Counted from the stretch's first letter, positions 28,002 to 40,481 are shown. The stretch: DNA of 64,000 nt from Beijerinckia sp. 28-YEA-48 (GCF_900104955.1 NZ_FNSI01000001.1:4374001-4438000); one strand, 5' to 3'. The notes: generated by a model not told the origin, from the letters alone. Program-made: numbers and translations.

Positions 28002-28205
28002 CGGCGGTCCTTCTTAAAGAGAGTAAAATGCGGCCAACCTCAATAAAATCAGTTTGTTCCGCTTTGATTTCGCCGTCGGGGCCGGGCCGGGATGTCGTCC
28101 AGCGCGGTCACGCTCATGCGAAACGCCGCAGGATCATTCCCGCCGCGTTGGCGCGCTTATACACGAAATCCAGCGCCACGCCAGTCCGGTAGAAATCCGG
28201 CCAAG

Positions 28206-28487
28206 TCAGTAGCAGCTGACGAATTCGCGATAGACCCAGCCGACCGGGCGCCCGTCCATCCGGCTGATGAAGGCCCAGGTGCGGCCCCCGGCATCACTGT
28301 CCGTCGCCGTCATCTGCACCTGCGCGCCATTGGGCAGTTTGCCGACGACCTTGCCCTGGGGCGCGGTCCGCACATTGAGCGGCGTTCCGGTGGGATCGGT
28401 GACCTTGCAGCGATCACCTGCGGCAAGGGCTTCGGTGGCCAAAACGGCGCTGAGGCCAGCAGCGACTAAGAGTGCGGTCTTTCTCAT
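28206..28487 (-). CDS. small secreted SH3-domain protein
   Basis: 93 residues from the ATG at 28487, set by GGGAGGT seven bases upstream; a longer frame to 28841 runs backwards through truB and is not real. The signal peptide is about residues 1-22 (ends EALAAG). The remaining 70 residues are one bacterial SH3 unit (CKVTDPTGTPLNVRTAPQGKV...GWVYREFVSCY) with Cys at both ends, probably a disulfide. It lies between truB and rpsO, an insertion into an otherwise standard translation operon. Periplasmic, partner unknown. Confidence 0.85.
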   Translation of the reverse strand: MRKTALLVAAGLSAVLATEALAAGDRCKVTDPTGTPLNVRTAPQGKVVGKLPNGAQVQMTATDSDAGGRTWAFISRMDGRPVGWVYREFVSCY

Positions 28488-28538
28488 GGGATACCTCCCG
28501 AGGCGTCCGAGCACGCCGCGAGAGGGATCCTGCGCAGC

Positions 28539-28580
28539 GCGAGGCAAAACCGCCTCGCGATTTGCCTTAAAACGGCAAAT
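28539..28580 (-). terminator. paired hairpins at the end of truB
   Basis: ATTTGCC / GGCAAAT surrounds the truB stop codon (28560-28580), followed on the minus strand by GCGAGGC / GCCTCGC (28539-28558). The GGCAAATCGCG start resembles the first hairpin of the twin-hairpin repeats, so this may be a truncated copy. No T tract. Confidence 0.45.
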
Positions 28581-29472
28581 TAAATACGCGGCTTGGTACA
28601 AGCTCGCCGTGCTCAACCGCACCGAAGGCGACAGGGACGCCGCCGCAGGCCGCATAAGCGACACCGTCGGCTGGCGCATCACGGCCGCGCAGAATGAGCG
28701 ACTGGCCACGGCGCAGCCGGGCGGCGCTGTCACGATCGACCACCACGCAGGGCAGTTCCGACAGGCCCGCTTCCACCGACAGCATGAAGCTGGCGGCCTC
28801 GGCAGCCGCCTCTTCGATCTCGGCCAGCGCATCGGAATCATCTTCGTAGAACGGACCGACGCGGGTGCGGCGCAGGGCCGTCACGTGGCCCAGGCAGCCG
28901 AGCAGGCGGCCGAGATCGCGGGCGATGGCGCGCACATAAGTGCCCTTGCCGCATTCGGCTTCCAAAACGGCTTCGTCCGATGTCAACGAGACGAGGCGCA
29001 GCGCATGAATGGTCACTTCGCGCGGCGCGATCTCGAAGGTGGCGCCATCGCGCGCCAGATCATAGGCGCGTTCGCCAGCGATCTTGATCGCCGAATAGGC
29101 CGGCGGCGTCTGCATGATCGTGCCGATGAAACGCGGCAGTTGCGCTTCCACATCCTCGCGGCTCGGGCGCAGATCGGAATGGCGGACCGCCGTGCCGTCA
29201 GCATCGTCGCTGTCGGTTTCGGTGCCCCATTGGACGGTGAAGCGATAGGCCTTCTCGCCATCCTGCACGAAAGGAACGGTTTTTGTCGCTTCGCCAAAGG
29301 CGACCGGCAGCAGGCCGGACGCCAGCGGATCGAGCGTGCCAGCATGACCGGCCTTCTTGGCGTTGAAAATGCGCTTCAGGCGCGACACCGCGTGGGTCGA
29401 CGTCATACCAATCGGCTTGTCGAGGATGATCCAGCCATTGACCTCGACACGTTTTGACTTCGGAGCGCTCAT
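28567..29472 (-). CDS. truB: tRNA pseudouridine(55) synthase
   Basis: Makes pseudouridine 55 in the T loop of tRNAs. 301 residues from the ATG at 29472, one base after the rbfA stop codon. The catalytic aspartate is in GHAGTLDPLASGLLP; the KIAGERAYDLAR and ECGKGTYVRAIARDLG segments are also typical. A longer frame to 29535 is just overlap with rbfA. Ribosome site GGAGAG lies in the rbfA end, so translation is probably coupled. Its place in the rimP-nusA-infB-rbfA-truB order supports the call. Confidence 0.96.
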   Translation of the reverse strand: MSAPKSKRVEVNGWIILDKPIGMTSTHAVSRLKRIFNAKKAGHAGTLDPLASGLLPVAFGEATKTVPFVQDGEKAYRFTVQWGTETDSDDADGTAVRHSDLRPSREDVEAQLPRFIGTIMQTPPAYSAIKIAGERAYDLARDGATFEIAPREVTIHALRLVSLTSDEAVLEAECGKGTYVRAIARDLGRLLGCLGHVTALRRTRVGPFYEDDSDALAEIEEAAAEAASFMLSVEAGLSELPCVVVDRDSAARLRRGQSLILRGRDAPADGVAYAACGGVPVAFGAVEHGELVPSRVFNLPF

Positions 29473-29473
29473 C

Positions 29474-29959
29474 TCACTCTCCGCGCCCCGGCGCGTCGGG
29501 CGCCTGAGCGCTGTCATCGGCGTCGGGCGCAACATCTTCGGAATCTTCGCCCGTCTCTTGCTGCGTATCCTGGCGCAAATCCTGGCGCACTTGCGGCGAA
29601 TTCAGCAGCGCGTCGATGCGCGATGAGTTCTCGAAACTGTCGTCCACTTTGAAGCGGACGTCGGGCGCGAATTTCAGATTGATCTTGCGAGCGACTTCGC
29701 CACGCAGAAACTTCTTGTGGTGCTCGAGCGCCTTCATGACCTCGACGGAATCCTTGCCGCCCAGCGACAGGACGTAAATCGTCGCCAGTTTGAGATCGGG
29801 GCTCATCTTCACCTTAGGGACGGTGACCACATGCGCGTCGATAACCGCATCATTAAGCGCTCCGCGCGCCAGCAGTTCCGACATGGCATGACGAACCAAT
29901 TCACCGACGCGCAACATGCGCTGGGAAGGTTCTCCGCCCTTTTGATGGACTCGGGACAT
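29474..29959 (-). CDS. rbfA: 30S ribosome-binding factor A
   Basis: Late 30S maturation and cold-adaptation factor that binds near the 5' end of 16S rRNA. 161 residues from the ATG at 29959 with GGAGA upstream ([20 protein letters not shown]); the longer frame to 30010 has no support. The KH-like core carries [17 protein letters not shown] and the [19 protein letters not shown] segment. The C-terminal 30 residues form an acidic, Asp/Gln-rich tail typical of alphaproteobacterial RbfA. Between infB and truB. Confidence 0.95.
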   Translation of the reverse strand: MSRVHQKGGEPSQRMLRVGELVRHAMSELLARGALNDAVIDAHVVTVPKVKMSPDLKLATIYVLSLGGKDSVEVMKALEHHKKFLRGEVARKINLKFAPDVRFKVDDSFENSSRIDALLNSPQVRQDLRQDTQQETGEDSEDVAPDADDSAQAPDAPGRGE

Positions 29960-30050
29960 GACATTCTCCAACGCGCGGGAATTTCTCCCCGCGCACACAA
30001 ATTCAGTCAACTAGCGAATTTTCTTGGTGCGTTCCTTTGGAACGAAGCGC

Positions 30051-32738
<2,688 letters not shown>

Positions 32739-32770
32739 ACGTTTCATATCCCCGGGGCCATGCCCGAAAT

Positions 32771-33469
32771 TCAGTCGTCCCGTCCACCGAAAGATGAGTC
32801 GCCGTGCGCGGTGTCATTTTTGATCTGACCCGCGTCGTGAACGCCGGAGAGATCGCCACGATAGCGGGCCAATCGCCCGCACCGACCAAGGAATGCCAAA
32901 CTAGCGGCGCCCTGCCGGAGCGCAGCATGTATCACATTTGTCCGACCCAATGCCAAATCCAATTGCGACGACTGAAATAAATCGACAATCGGAACCGTTT
33001 CTGCCGCGCCGCCCATGGATCGCCGCAGGGCCTGCGCCATTTTTCTACCCCCGTCCGACCCGCCATCACGGGCCTGGAGCAGGCCGACAACGTCGCGGCG
33101 CGCGATCTGCGCTTCGACTTTAGCGGCCCCCAACACCACCAGACCGGCCTTATTGGCCATGCCCAAGCTTTGCAGAGCATCCCGCTCCAGCAGGACATCC
33201 ACGTCCTCGGCCAGGGTTTCCGGCGCCTTGACCGCGGCTTTCAGCCCGCGGGCGAAAGCCCCGCCCCGGATCCCCTGGCGAACGATGGCGGCATCCGCGG
33301 AAACCCAGACGCCCCGGCCAGGGAGCCGGCGACGAATATCAGGAACCACCTCGCCAGCCGGGCCGGCGACGAAGCGGATCATCGCTTCGGGCGACAGGCG
33401 CGCACGGGTGACGACGCAAGTCCGTTCGGGACCCGCCTCCTCATCCATGTCGTTCGGCCGGGCCGTCAC
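32771..33469 (-). CDS. YlxR-L7Ae fusion RNA-binding protein
   Basis: 232 residues from the GTG at 33469, eight bases after GGAG; a GTG at 33478 overlaps that site and an ATG at 33448 is also possible. N-terminal YlxR/DUF448 domain ([28 protein letters not shown]) joined to an L7Ae-like domain ([21 protein letters not shown]) and a variable C-terminus. The two-domain form is typical of alphaproteobacteria and always sits between nusA and infB. YlxR binds RNA and, in some bacteria, nucleoid or RNase P components; its exact role here is unknown. Confidence 0.88.
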   Translation of the reverse strand: MTARPNDMDEEAGPERTCVVTRARLSPEAMIRFVAGPAGEVVPDIRRRLPGRGVWVSADAAIVRQGIRGGAFARGLKAAVKAPETLAEDVDVLLERDALQSLGMANKAGLVVLGAAKVEAQIARRDVVGLLQARDGGSDGGRKMAQALRRSMGGAAETVPIVDLFQSSQLDLALGRTNVIHAALRQGAASLAFLGRCGRLARYRGDLSGVHDAGQIKNDTAHGDSSFGGRDD

Positions 33470-33493
33470 GACGCGCACTCCGCCTGAGGCCGA

Positions 33494-35095
33494 TCAGCTG
33501 GCCTGTGCCGAATCGTCGGTCGACGGCTCATCAGCCGCCTCTTGCACCGGCGCTTCGATCCAGCCCGCCTTGACGCGCGCATTCATAATCAGGGCCTCGG
33601 CCTCTTCACGCGTCATTTCGAGACCATCGAAATAGCCCGCATGCTTGGTCGTCTCGCCATCCTTGCGCTCGCTCCAACCGACGAGATCATCGGTAGCGCA
33701 ACCAGCCAGGTCTTCGATTGTCTTGACGTCATTCTCACCGAGCCGAACCAACATAGCGGATGTCAGTCCGTCGATTTCACGCATTTCATCGGCCACGCCG
33801 AGCTCCTTACGCCGCGCATCATTGGCGGCTTCTATTTGGGCCAGATGTTCACGGGCGCGGTTTTGGATTTCCTGCGCCGTTTCTTCGTCGAAGCCTTCGA
33901 TCGAGGCCAGTTCGGCGATCTCGACAAAAGCCAGTTCCTCAACCGAACGGAAGCCTTCCGAGGCCAACAGCTGGCCAACGACTTCGTCGACGTCGAGCGC
34001 ATTCATGAAGGCATTGGTGCGCTCAACAAATTCCTTCTGACGGCGCTCGGATTCTTCGGCCTCGGTCAGGATGTCGATATCCCAGCCTGTGAGCTGCGAG
34101 GCAAGCCGCACGTTCTGGCCGCGACGACCAATGGCGAGCGACAGTTGTTCGTCTGGCACAACCACTTCGATGCGCGATGAATCTTCGTCGAGAACCACCT
34201 TCACCACTTCCGCCGGCTGCAAGGCGTTGACGATGAACGTCGCCGCATCGGCCGACCAGGGGATGATGTCGATCTTTTCGCCCTGCAATTCGTTGACGAC
34301 CGCCTGGACGCGCGAACCGCGCATACCGACGCAAGCGCCGACCGGATCGATCGAGGAATCGCGCGAGGTGACGGCGATCTTGGCGCGCGAGCCCGGGTCA
34401 CGGGCCACCGACTTCACCTCGATGATGCCGTCGTAAATCTCCGGCACTTCCTGGGCGAACAGTTTCGCCATGAACTGCGGATGGGTGCGCGACAGGAAAA
34501 TCTGCGGGCCGCGCTGTTCGCGCCGCACGTCGTAGACATAAGCGCGGACGCGATCGCCCGGGCGGAACATTTCACGCGGCACCAGCTCGTCGCGACGGAT
34601 GATTGCTTCGCTGCGGCCGAGATCGACGATCACATTGCCGTATTCGACACGCTTGACGACGCCGTTGATGATATCGCCGATGCGGTCCTTATATTCTTGG
34701 TACTGGCGATCGCGCTCGGCTTCGCGCACCTTCTGCACGATGACCTGCTTGGCGGCCTGCGCGGGAATGCGGCCGAATTCGAACGGCGGCAGCGTTTCAG
34801 CGATCCAGTCACCAACCTGCGCGGCCGGGTTCTTCTTGTGCGCGTCGACGAGGAGAATTTCCTTGGCGTCGTTCTCGACCTTGTCGACCACCAGCATGAG
34901 GCGCGAATAGCGCGTCTCGCCGGTCTTCGGATTGATCTCAGCCCGGATCTCGGTTTCCTGGCCATAGCGCGAACGCGCGGATTTCTGCAGGGCATCCTCA
35001 AGCGAGCTCAGCACGATTTCGCGGGGAATCATCTTTTCCCGTGCGACCGCGTCGACGATCTGCAGCAGTTCAAGTCGGTTGGCGCTAACGGCCAT
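33494..35095 (-). CDS. nusA: transcription termination/antitermination protein NusA
   Basis: Binds RNA polymerase and nascent RNA to control pausing, termination and antitermination. 533 residues: N-terminal polymerase-binding domain (to about 130), S1 domain with [18 protein letters not shown], two KH domains ([18 protein letters not shown] and [17 protein letters not shown]), and two C-terminal helix-hairpin-helix acidic repeats (about 355-500), the alphaproteobacterial form. GAGGAGC precedes the ATG. It is the second gene of the rimP operon. Confidence 0.97.
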   Translation of the reverse strand: MAVSANRLELLQIVDAVAREKMIPREIVLSSLEDALQKSARSRYGQETEIRAEINPKTGETRYSRLMLVVDKVENDAKEILLVDAHKKNPAAQVGDWIAETLPPFEFGRIPAQAAKQVIVQKVREAERDRQYQEYKDRIGDIINGVVKRVEYGNVIVDLGRSEAIIRRDELVPREMFRPGDRVRAYVYDVRREQRGPQIFLSRTHPQFMAKLFAQEVPEIYDGIIEVKSVARDPGSRAKIAVTSRDSSIDPVGACVGMRGSRVQAVVNELQGEKIDIIPWSADAATFIVNALQPAEVVKVVLDEDSSRIEVVVPDEQLSLAIGRRGQNVRLASQLTGWDIDILTEAEESERRQKEFVERTNAFMNALDVDEVVGQLLASEGFRSVEELAFVEIAELASIEGFDEETAQEIQNRAREHLAQIEAANDARRKELGVADEMREIDGLTSAMLVRLGENDVKTIEDLAGCATDDLVGWSERKDGETTKHAGYFDGLEMTREEAEALIMNARVKAGWIEAPVQEAADEPSTDDSAQAS

Positions 35096-35153
35096 AGGTC
35101 TGCTCCTCGATATCGGCTCGGTCCGAGCCGGGGGATTACTTCAGTCTGTTACT

Positions 35154-35897
35154 TCACTTGCGATTGCCCGAACCCCGAAACGGGTTCGGCTTGGCAGCCG
35201 CTTGTTTTTGAACCTTTTTCTGCGCGAACCGGCCCGGTCCACGGCGCGGCGCCTCAGCCGCTTCTTCATTCTCATCCGGATCGGACGCAGCGATCTTGCC
35301 GGCCCGCAGCGCCTCGCGGATCAATGCATCGGTGAGGACGAGGCGGGCTTCCTCGATGTCCGACACCGGCAGAACCACGTCCGCCTCTTCTTCCGCCTTG
35401 GCATCGATGCGGCGCAGCCGGATCGTCGCGTCGCGGCCAGCCCCATCAACCCCTTCGATCCAACCGCGAAAGCGCTTGCGGCCGAAATGCAGGCTACCGG
35501 TTTCCATCCGCGCTTCGTGACCGATGCCACGAACGAAATCGGACAGGCGCACCAGCGGCCGGTCGATCCCCGGCGACGACATTTCCAGGCGGTAGGCCTG
35601 GGTCAGCGGCTCTTCGAGGTCGAGCACCGGCGACAGGGCCATGCTGGCCTTCTCGCAATCATCGACGTTCATCGTCCCGTCGGCCCGCTCAGCCATAATC
35701 TGCAGCGTAACCTCTTGATTAGTCGATATCTTCACCCGAACCACACGATAGCCGAGATCAGCCAGCACGGGGCCAGCCAAGTTTGCGACACGGGCGGCAA
35801 CCCCCGTCTCTTGGATGAGGCGCGGTTCCGCGAGGTCTGTGGTTTCAGGCGCCGGTCGGGCAGGCTGCCCTTCGGGTCCGCCGGACGTCTCGGTCAA
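35154..35897 (-). CDS. rimP: ribosome maturation factor RimP
   Basis: 30S assembly factor. 247 residues with the conserved [31 protein letters not shown] and [18 protein letters not shown] segments; the N-terminal 25 and C-terminal 50 residues are variable, and the tail is basic. The start is a TTG with GGAG eight bases upstream. It is first in the nusA-ylxR-infB-rbfA-truB operon, 58 bases before nusA. An intrinsic terminator lies in its leader. Confidence 0.93.
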   Translation of the reverse strand: MTETSGGPEGQPARPAPETTDLAEPRLIQETGVAARVANLAGPVLADLGYRVVRVKISTNQEVTLQIMAERADGTMNVDDCEKASMALSPVLDLEEPLTQAYRLEMSSPGIDRPLVRLSDFVRGIGHEARMETGSLHFGRKRFRGWIEGVDGAGRDATIRLRRIDAKAEEEADVVLPVSDIEEARLVLTDALIREALRAGKIAASDPDENEEAAEAPRRGPGRFAQKKVQKQAAAKPNPFRGSGNRK

Positions 35898-35920
35898 TAT
35901 ATGGGCTCCGGTCAGGCATT

Positions 35921-35950
35921 AAAAAAGAGCGGGTCCCGGAGGGCCCACTC
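35921..35950 (-). terminator. intrinsic terminator hairpin in the rimP leader
   Basis: On the minus strand GAGTGGGCCC / GGGACCCGCTC with a short loop runs into TTTTTT, ending 24 bases before the rimP start codon. There is no other minus-strand gene just upstream that it could end, so it looks like an attenuator in the rimP-nusA-infB leader. Confidence 0.75.
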
Positions 35951-36179
35951 TCAATAATGACCCTCAAAATGACGGTCCAGATGAGTAGTTGTGGGAGGCT
36001 TTTACTCCCAAACGGTGCGTCGATCAAGAAAAAGCTGGCCCGACGTTCCCGCGCGGCAGCGATGCCGCACAAGCATGGCCATCGGCATGGTCCTCCAGCT
36101 TGTCCCATCGACTTGTCACGCCCGCGCCTCTAAAGCTCGGCCCTGCCTGCCTGGCTTTCCCCGAGAAAAGTTCCTCCCT

Positions 36180-37373
36180 TTGCCGCTGAAACCAAACACG
36201 TTCGCGCTGACCTTTGTCCTCGCGCTGATGACCGCGATGGGTCCGATCGCCACCGACATCTATGTGCCGTCGCTGCCGCAACTGGCGCAAGAGTTCGGCG
36301 CTTCGACGACGAAGGTCCAGTGGACGCTGTCGGGCTATCTGATGGGCTATGCGGTGAGCCAGATTTTCTATGGCCCGCTGTCCGACAAGCTCGGACGCAG
36401 ACCTCTGCTCATTGCAGGCTTCGCGATTTTTCTCATCGCCACCTTCGCCAGCATGATGGCGACGTCGATCGAAATGCTGATCCTCGCGCGCATCCTGCAA
36501 GGCGCCGGTGGCGCCGGCCCGATCATCGTCGTGCGCGCCATCGTGCGCGATCTCTACGAGGGGCCGCGCGCTGGGCAGCAGATGTCGGTAATGAGCTCGA
36601 TCATGGGCGTGGCACCGATCGTCGCGCCGCTGATCGGCGGCATTCTCGCCATCTGGTTCGGCTGGCGCGCCAGTTTCGTTGCCATGTTCGCAATCGTCGT
36701 CGTGCTCATCACAATCGCCATTCTGTTTCTGCCAGAAACCCTGCGCCGCACCGATAAAGCGCCGCTGTCGCTGGGCGAGATCTTTCGCAGCTTCCGCGTC
36801 GTTTTCGCCAACCCGCGTTGGCGTGTCTATGGCGCGCTGAACTGCCTGGGACACACAGGCTTGTTCGCCTTCATCACCGCTTCGCCTTTCATTCTGCAAA
36901 CGATCTACGGGCTGACGCCGCTGCAGTTTGGCGTTTTCTTTTCGATCTGTTCGATGGCCTTCGTCGGCGGTGCCTGGATCGGTTCGCGGCTCGTCATGCG
37001 GCGCGGCCTCGATGGCACGATCGCGATCGGCGTCGCCTGTTTTCTCGTCGGTGGCATTTTGCAGGCGCTCGGCCTGTTTCTGTTTCCCCGTGAGCCGATC
37101 GCGTTGCTGATTCCGGAGATGATCTATTTCGCCGGCGTCGGTTTCGTCGTGCCGCATTCCATCGCCGCCGCGCTATCGCCCTTTCCCGAACGCGCCGGTG
37201 CGGCGACATCTTTGCAGGGCTTTCTGCAGATGATGTTCTCGGCCTGCGTCGGCCTCGGCGTCAGCACGCTGCTGGGATCAAGCGCCGTGCCGCTCGTCGC
37301 CGTGACAGTGCTGCTTGGCACGAGCGCGGCAATCCTGTTTGTCGCGTCGGCGCGCATCCGCCGGCGCCGCTAA
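36180..37373 (+). CDS. MFS drug-resistance transporter, Bcr/CflA family
   Basis: 397 residues with about 12 membrane segments. The opening FALTFVLALMTAMGPIATDIYVPSLP is characteristic of the Bcr/CflA branch, and the loop 2-3 motif is GPLSDKLGRRP. Exports bicyclomycin-, chloramphenicol- or other drug-like compounds by proton antiport in known relatives. The TTG at 36180 is chosen because it places the first helix next to the start; the frame extends to 35991 but those residues are not membrane-like. Ribosome site weak. Divergent from rimP. Confidence 0.88.
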   Translation: MPLKPNTFALTFVLALMTAMGPIATDIYVPSLPQLAQEFGASTTKVQWTLSGYLMGYAVSQIFYGPLSDKLGRRPLLIAGFAIFLIATFASMMATSIEMLILARILQGAGGAGPIIVVRAIVRDLYEGPRAGQQMSVMSSIMGVAPIVAPLIGGILAIWFGWRASFVAMFAIVVVLITIAILFLPETLRRTDKAPLSLGEIFRSFRVVFANPRWRVYGALNCLGHTGLFAFITASPFILQTIYGLTPLQFGVFFSICSMAFVGGAWIGSRLVMRRGLDGTIAIGVACFLVGGILQALGLFLFPREPIALLIPEMIYFAGVGFVVPHSIAAALSPFPERAGAATSLQGFLQMMFSACVGLGVSTLLGSSAVPLVAVTVLLGTSAAILFVASARIRRRR

Positions 37374-38173
37374 GATGCAATGCCCTCAATGGCCGCGAGC
37401 AGACGCGCGATGTCTTCTTCGCGCGACAGGCGGTGATCGCCGTCCTTGATCAAGGTGACGGCGACGGGATCGCCGGCGAGATGTTCGACGAGTTGCATCG
37501 CATGGCTCCAGGGCACGTCCGGATCCTGCATGCCTTGCAGGATATGGACGGGGCAGTGGCTGCGAATGGCCTGGCCGAACAGGAGATGGCGGCGGCCGTC
37601 CTCGATGAGGGCACGCGTCACCGGATAGGGATCGGGCGCATATTCGGACTGGCGCAGCCAGACGCCCTTTTCTTCAATGTCGCGGCGCGCCGCTTCCGGC
37701 ATGTTGCACCACATCAGCGCTTCGGTGAAATCGACAGCCGGGGCGATCAGCACCAGGCCAGCGAGACGGTTGGTTTCGCCGCTTTCCGCGAAAGCCTTGG
37801 CCGCCAGCAGGGAAATCCAGCCGCCCATAGAGGAACCGACGAGAATCTGCGGCCCTTCAGTCAATTGGCGGATCATGGCGAGGCTGTCCTCCAGCCATTG
37901 GCCGATGGTTCCGTCCTCGAACCGCCCCTCCGATTCGCCATGGCCGGAATAGTCGAAACGCAGGAAGGCACGACCATTGCGAGCAGCCCAGGCGTCGATG
38001 CGCTCGGCCTTGGTGGAAAGCATGTCGGACTTGAAGCCGCCGAGCCAAACGACCCCAGGTCCGCGGCTTGGCTTGCTTCCTGCCCGTTGCCGGAAGGCCA
38101 GACGACGTGTATCCGGCGCAGTTCCTACAGTTACAAATTGTGGATGGGTCTCAATCAGATCTGTCACATTCAT
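37370..38173 (-). CDS. alpha/beta hydrolase (ABHD10-like serine hydrolase)
   Basis: 267 residues from the ATG at 38173. Oxyanion segment WLGGFKSDM (about 43-51), nucleophile Ser115 in GSSMGG, acid in QGMQDPDVPW (near 217) and His247 in DGDHRLS complete a Ser-Asp-His triad. The sequence resembles ABHD10-type thioesterases/esterases. Four bases overlap the end of the MFS gene on the other strand, so the genes converge tightly. Substrate unknown, likely small acyl esters or thioesters. The longer frame to 38647 is unsupported. Confidence 0.88.
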   Translation of the reverse strand: MNVTDLIETHPQFVTVGTAPDTRRLAFRQRAGSKPSRGPGVVWLGGFKSDMLSTKAERIDAWAARNGRAFLRFDYSGHGESEGRFEDGTIGQWLEDSLAMIRQLTEGPQILVGSSMGGWISLLAAKAFAESGETNRLAGLVLIAPAVDFTEALMWCNMPEAARRDIEEKGVWLRQSEYAPDPYPVTRALIEDGRRHLLFGQAIRSHCPVHILQGMQDPDVPWSHAMQLVEHLAGDPVAVTLIKDGDHRLSREEDIARLLAAIEGIAS

Positions 38174-38261
38174 TGCCAATGGCAGGTCCGGCGGCCCAAA
38201 ACAGGACGGGGTGGCGGCCAGACGGGTCGGTTCGCCAGCCTTGTACACGAATAGGAAAGCG

Positions 38262-39488
38262 ATGCCATACGGCCCGCATGATCTGATCGAAACCGGCCAC
38301 TTTCCGGCGCTTGCCGGCCGCACGGTTCTGCAGATCATTCCAGATCTCAACGCCGGCGGCGCCGAGCGCACGACGATCGATATCGCCAAGGCGCTTAACG
38401 AGGCTGGCGCCCGTGCGCTGGTCGCCAGCCAAAGCGGCCGGCTCGTCAGCGAATTGCAGGCGTGCGGTGGCATCTGGATCCCGTTTCCGGCGAAAACCAA
38501 GAACCCGCTGTCGATGATCTTCAATATCCGGCGGCTGGCGGCGCTGATCTCGCGCGAACGCGTCGATATCGTCCACGCCCGCTCGCGCGCCCCCGCCTGG
38601 GTGGCCCTGGGCGCGACCCGGGCCATGCGCACCCCCTTCGTCACCACCTATCACGGCGCCTATGCCGGCACGTCGAACATCAAAATCCGCTATAATTCGG
38701 TGATGGCGCGGGCCGACTATGTGATCGCCAATTCCGAGTTCACCAAGCGGCGCATTCTCGAGCTGCATCCGTTCGCCGCAGACCATGTCACCGTCATCCA
38801 TCGCGGCACGGATTTCCGCGCCTTTACGCCGACAGCTGTAGATCCGGGCCGGGTGCGGCGGTTGCGCCAGCAATGGGGCGTCGAGCCGGACGAGCGCATC
38901 GTGCTGCTGGCGGCGCGGCTGACCGGCTGGAAAGGCCAGACCGTGCTGGTCGACGCGGCTTCGATCCTGCGCCGGCAGGGGCTGAGCGGCGTCAAATTCA
39001 TCCTGGCGGGCGACCCCCAGGGACGTAATTCCTTCGTCAAGGACCTGGAAAGCCGGATCGCGGCGGCCGAACTTACTGACGCGGTCAAGCTTGTGGGACA
39101 TTGCGACGACATGCCCGCCGCCTTCATGGCCGCCTCGGCGGTGGCCGTCCCCTCGACCGAGCCGGAGGCCTTCGGCCGCGCCGCCGTGGAAGCCCAGGCC
39201 ATGGGCGCCCCGGTGATCGTCACCGAACTCGGCGCCGTGCCGGAAACCGTGCTGGGGCCACCCGACAGTCCGGCGCAGGAGCGCACCGGCTGGCGTATTC
39301 CGCCGGGCGACCCGCAGGCGCTGGCCGATGCCATTGCCGAAACGCTGTCGCTGGGCGCCATCGAGCGGGACGCGCTCGCCACCCGGGCCCGCCAGCATGT
39401 CGAGAAACATTTCTCGCTCGACCACATGTGCAAGCAGACCCTGGCGTTGTATGAACACATCATTCTTCCGCAAAGACACGGTTTCTAA
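38262..39488 (+). CDS. family 4 glycosyltransferase
   Basis: 408 residues with the GT-B two-domain form. N-terminal motif PDLNAGGAERTTIDIA is typical of GT4 acceptor domains; the C-terminal domain has LAARLTGWKGQTVLVDA and the E-x7-E region (STEPEAFGRAAVEAQAMGAPVI). Start at the ATG with AGGAAA eight bases upstream (MPYGPHDLIETG). It probably adds a sugar in lipopolysaccharide or capsule assembly, but no pathway genes adjoin it. The 135 bases after it belong to the infC leader. Confidence 0.9.
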   Translation: MPYGPHDLIETGHFPALAGRTVLQIIPDLNAGGAERTTIDIAKALNEAGARALVASQSGRLVSELQACGGIWIPFPAKTKNPLSMIFNIRRLAALISRERVDIVHARSRAPAWVALGATRAMRTPFVTTYHGAYAGTSNIKIRYNSVMARADYVIANSEFTKRRILELHPFAADHVTVIHRGTDFRAFTPTAVDPGRVRRLRQQWGVEPDERIVLLAARLTGWKGQTVLVDAASILRRQGLSGVKFILAGDPQGRNSFVKDLESRIAAAELTDAVKLVGHCDDMPAAFMAASAVAVPSTEPEAFGRAAVEAQAMGAPVIVTELGAVPETVLGPPDSPAQERTGWRIPPGDPQALADAIAETLSLGAIERDALATRARQHVEKHFSLDHMCKQTLALYEHIILPQRHGF

Positions 39489-39526
39489 GGCCGCGCGCCC
39501 CGCCAAGGTTGACTTCCAGCCCGACA

Positions 39527-39548
39527 GACCCGATTCTATGATCGGGTC
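39527..39548 (+). terminator. hairpin in the GT4-infC gap
   Basis: Perfect GACCCGAT / ATCGGGTC with a 6-base loop, 38 bases after the GT4 stop codon. Without a T tract; either ends the GT4 transcript or is part of the infC leader. Confidence 0.4.
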
Positions 39549-39610
39549 CGGGTCCTGCCCAAGCAGGTGGAAGCCGTCTTAGCGACGCCCGGGTCCGGCT
39601 TATTCACAAA

Positions 39611-39625
39611 AGGAGTTTTGCCATT
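39611..39625 (+). promoter_or_regulatory. ribosome site and ATT start of infC
   Basis: AGGAG (39611-39615), seven-base spacer TTTTGCC, then ATT (39623-39625). Spacing fits ATT as the initiator and not the ATG twelve bases further on. Confidence 0.88.
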
Positions 39626-40162
39626 CGCCGTCCAATGAAAGCCCCCGTGGGTCCCCAGAAAGAAGGCCCCCGGACTAATCGGGAAATCCGTGTCAACGAA
39701 GTTCAGCTTATCGATGCCGAAGGTCAGAATCGGGGCAAAACCCCGATAGCCGAAGCGATGCAGCTTGCCGAAGAGGCTGGTCTCGACCTCGTCGAAATCG
39801 TTCCGAACGCTGAACCGCCGGTCTGTAAGATTCTCGATTTCGGCAAGTTCCGTTTCACGGAACAGAAGAAAGCCGCTGAAGCGCGCAAGCGCCAGAAGGT
39901 GGTCGAGGTCAAGGAAATCAAGCTTCGGCCCGGCATCGACGAACACGACTACGAAACCAAAATGAAAGCCGTGAAGCGGTTCTTCGACGAAGGCGACAAG
40001 GTGAAGGTCACCCTGCGTTTTCGCGGCCGTGAAATGGCGCATCAGGAACTCGGTTATCGCCTGCTCGAGCGCGTACGCCACGAAAATCTCGCCATCGCCA
40101 AATGCGAAGTCGAGCCCTCGATGGAAGGTCGTCAGATGGTGATGATCCTGTCGCCGAAATAA
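39623..40162 (+). CDS. infC: translation initiation factor IF-3, ATT start codon
   Basis: Checks start-codon pairing on the 30S subunit and prevents premature 50S joining. 179 residues when started at the ATT at 39623: the second to fourth residues are then Arg-Arg-Pro, as in rhizobial IF3 proteins, and AGGAG lies seven bases upstream. The first ATG (39635) is 19 bases from that site. Core motifs are [19 protein letters not shown], the linker [11 protein letters not shown] and the C-terminal domain [14 protein letters not shown]. The rare start allows IF3 to repress itself, as known for E. coli infC. Unlike in E. coli, infC is 4.4 kb from rpmI-rplT. Confidence 0.95.
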   Translation: MRRPMKAPVGPQKEGPRTNREIRVNEVQLIDAEGQNRGKTPIAEAMQLAEEAGLDLVEIVPNAEPPVCKILDFGKFRFTEQKKAAEARKRQKVVEVKEIKLRPGIDEHDYETKMKAVKRFFDEGDKVKVTLRFRGREMAHQELGYRLLERVRHENLAIAKCEVEPSMEGRQMVMILSPK

Positions 40163-40481
40163 CGGCGCGCGCATAGCGGCGCATTTGCATCCGCCAACGG
40201 GCTGAGGGGCGCGTGTCCCGCTCGGCCCCCTGGCGGGATCGCATTCTCCGACATCATTCTTTTCGACACCACTTTCCGACATGGCTGCCGTGCGTCCGAA
40301 GCAAATCGTGCTTCTCCGAAGCGCGATTTTGCCTTCGATCTTCCATTTTGACGCGTCTTTGTTGCGTTCGGCGATTCCGCCGAACTGCAAAACGCTATGC
40401 TACGGCACACATCACTCCATGGACTCTTTCGCTCCCTCGGCCAATCGTCCTATGACGGGGCCTTAGGCAGAACAGAGTCAC
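40163..40481 (+). other. infC-MFS intergenic region
   Basis: 319 bases without a gene. It holds repeat copy D (40301-40398). The first 130 bases are GC-rich with no clear terminator or promoter, and the last 80 lead into the GTG of the MFS gene. Confidence 0.7.
40301..40398 (+). repeat. twin-hairpin repeat, copy D
   Basis: First hairpin GCAAATCGTGCTTC / GAAGCGCGATTTTGC, then the GACGCGTC box, second hairpin GTTCGGCG-ATTC-CGCCGAAC and end box AAACGCTAT. In sense orientation 138 bases after infC. Confidence 0.88.

Noticed and set aside
39509..39542. Sigma70-like promoter TTGACT...TATGAT upstream of infC
   Set aside because: The spacer is 22 bases, too long; the alternative -10 hexamer is weak.
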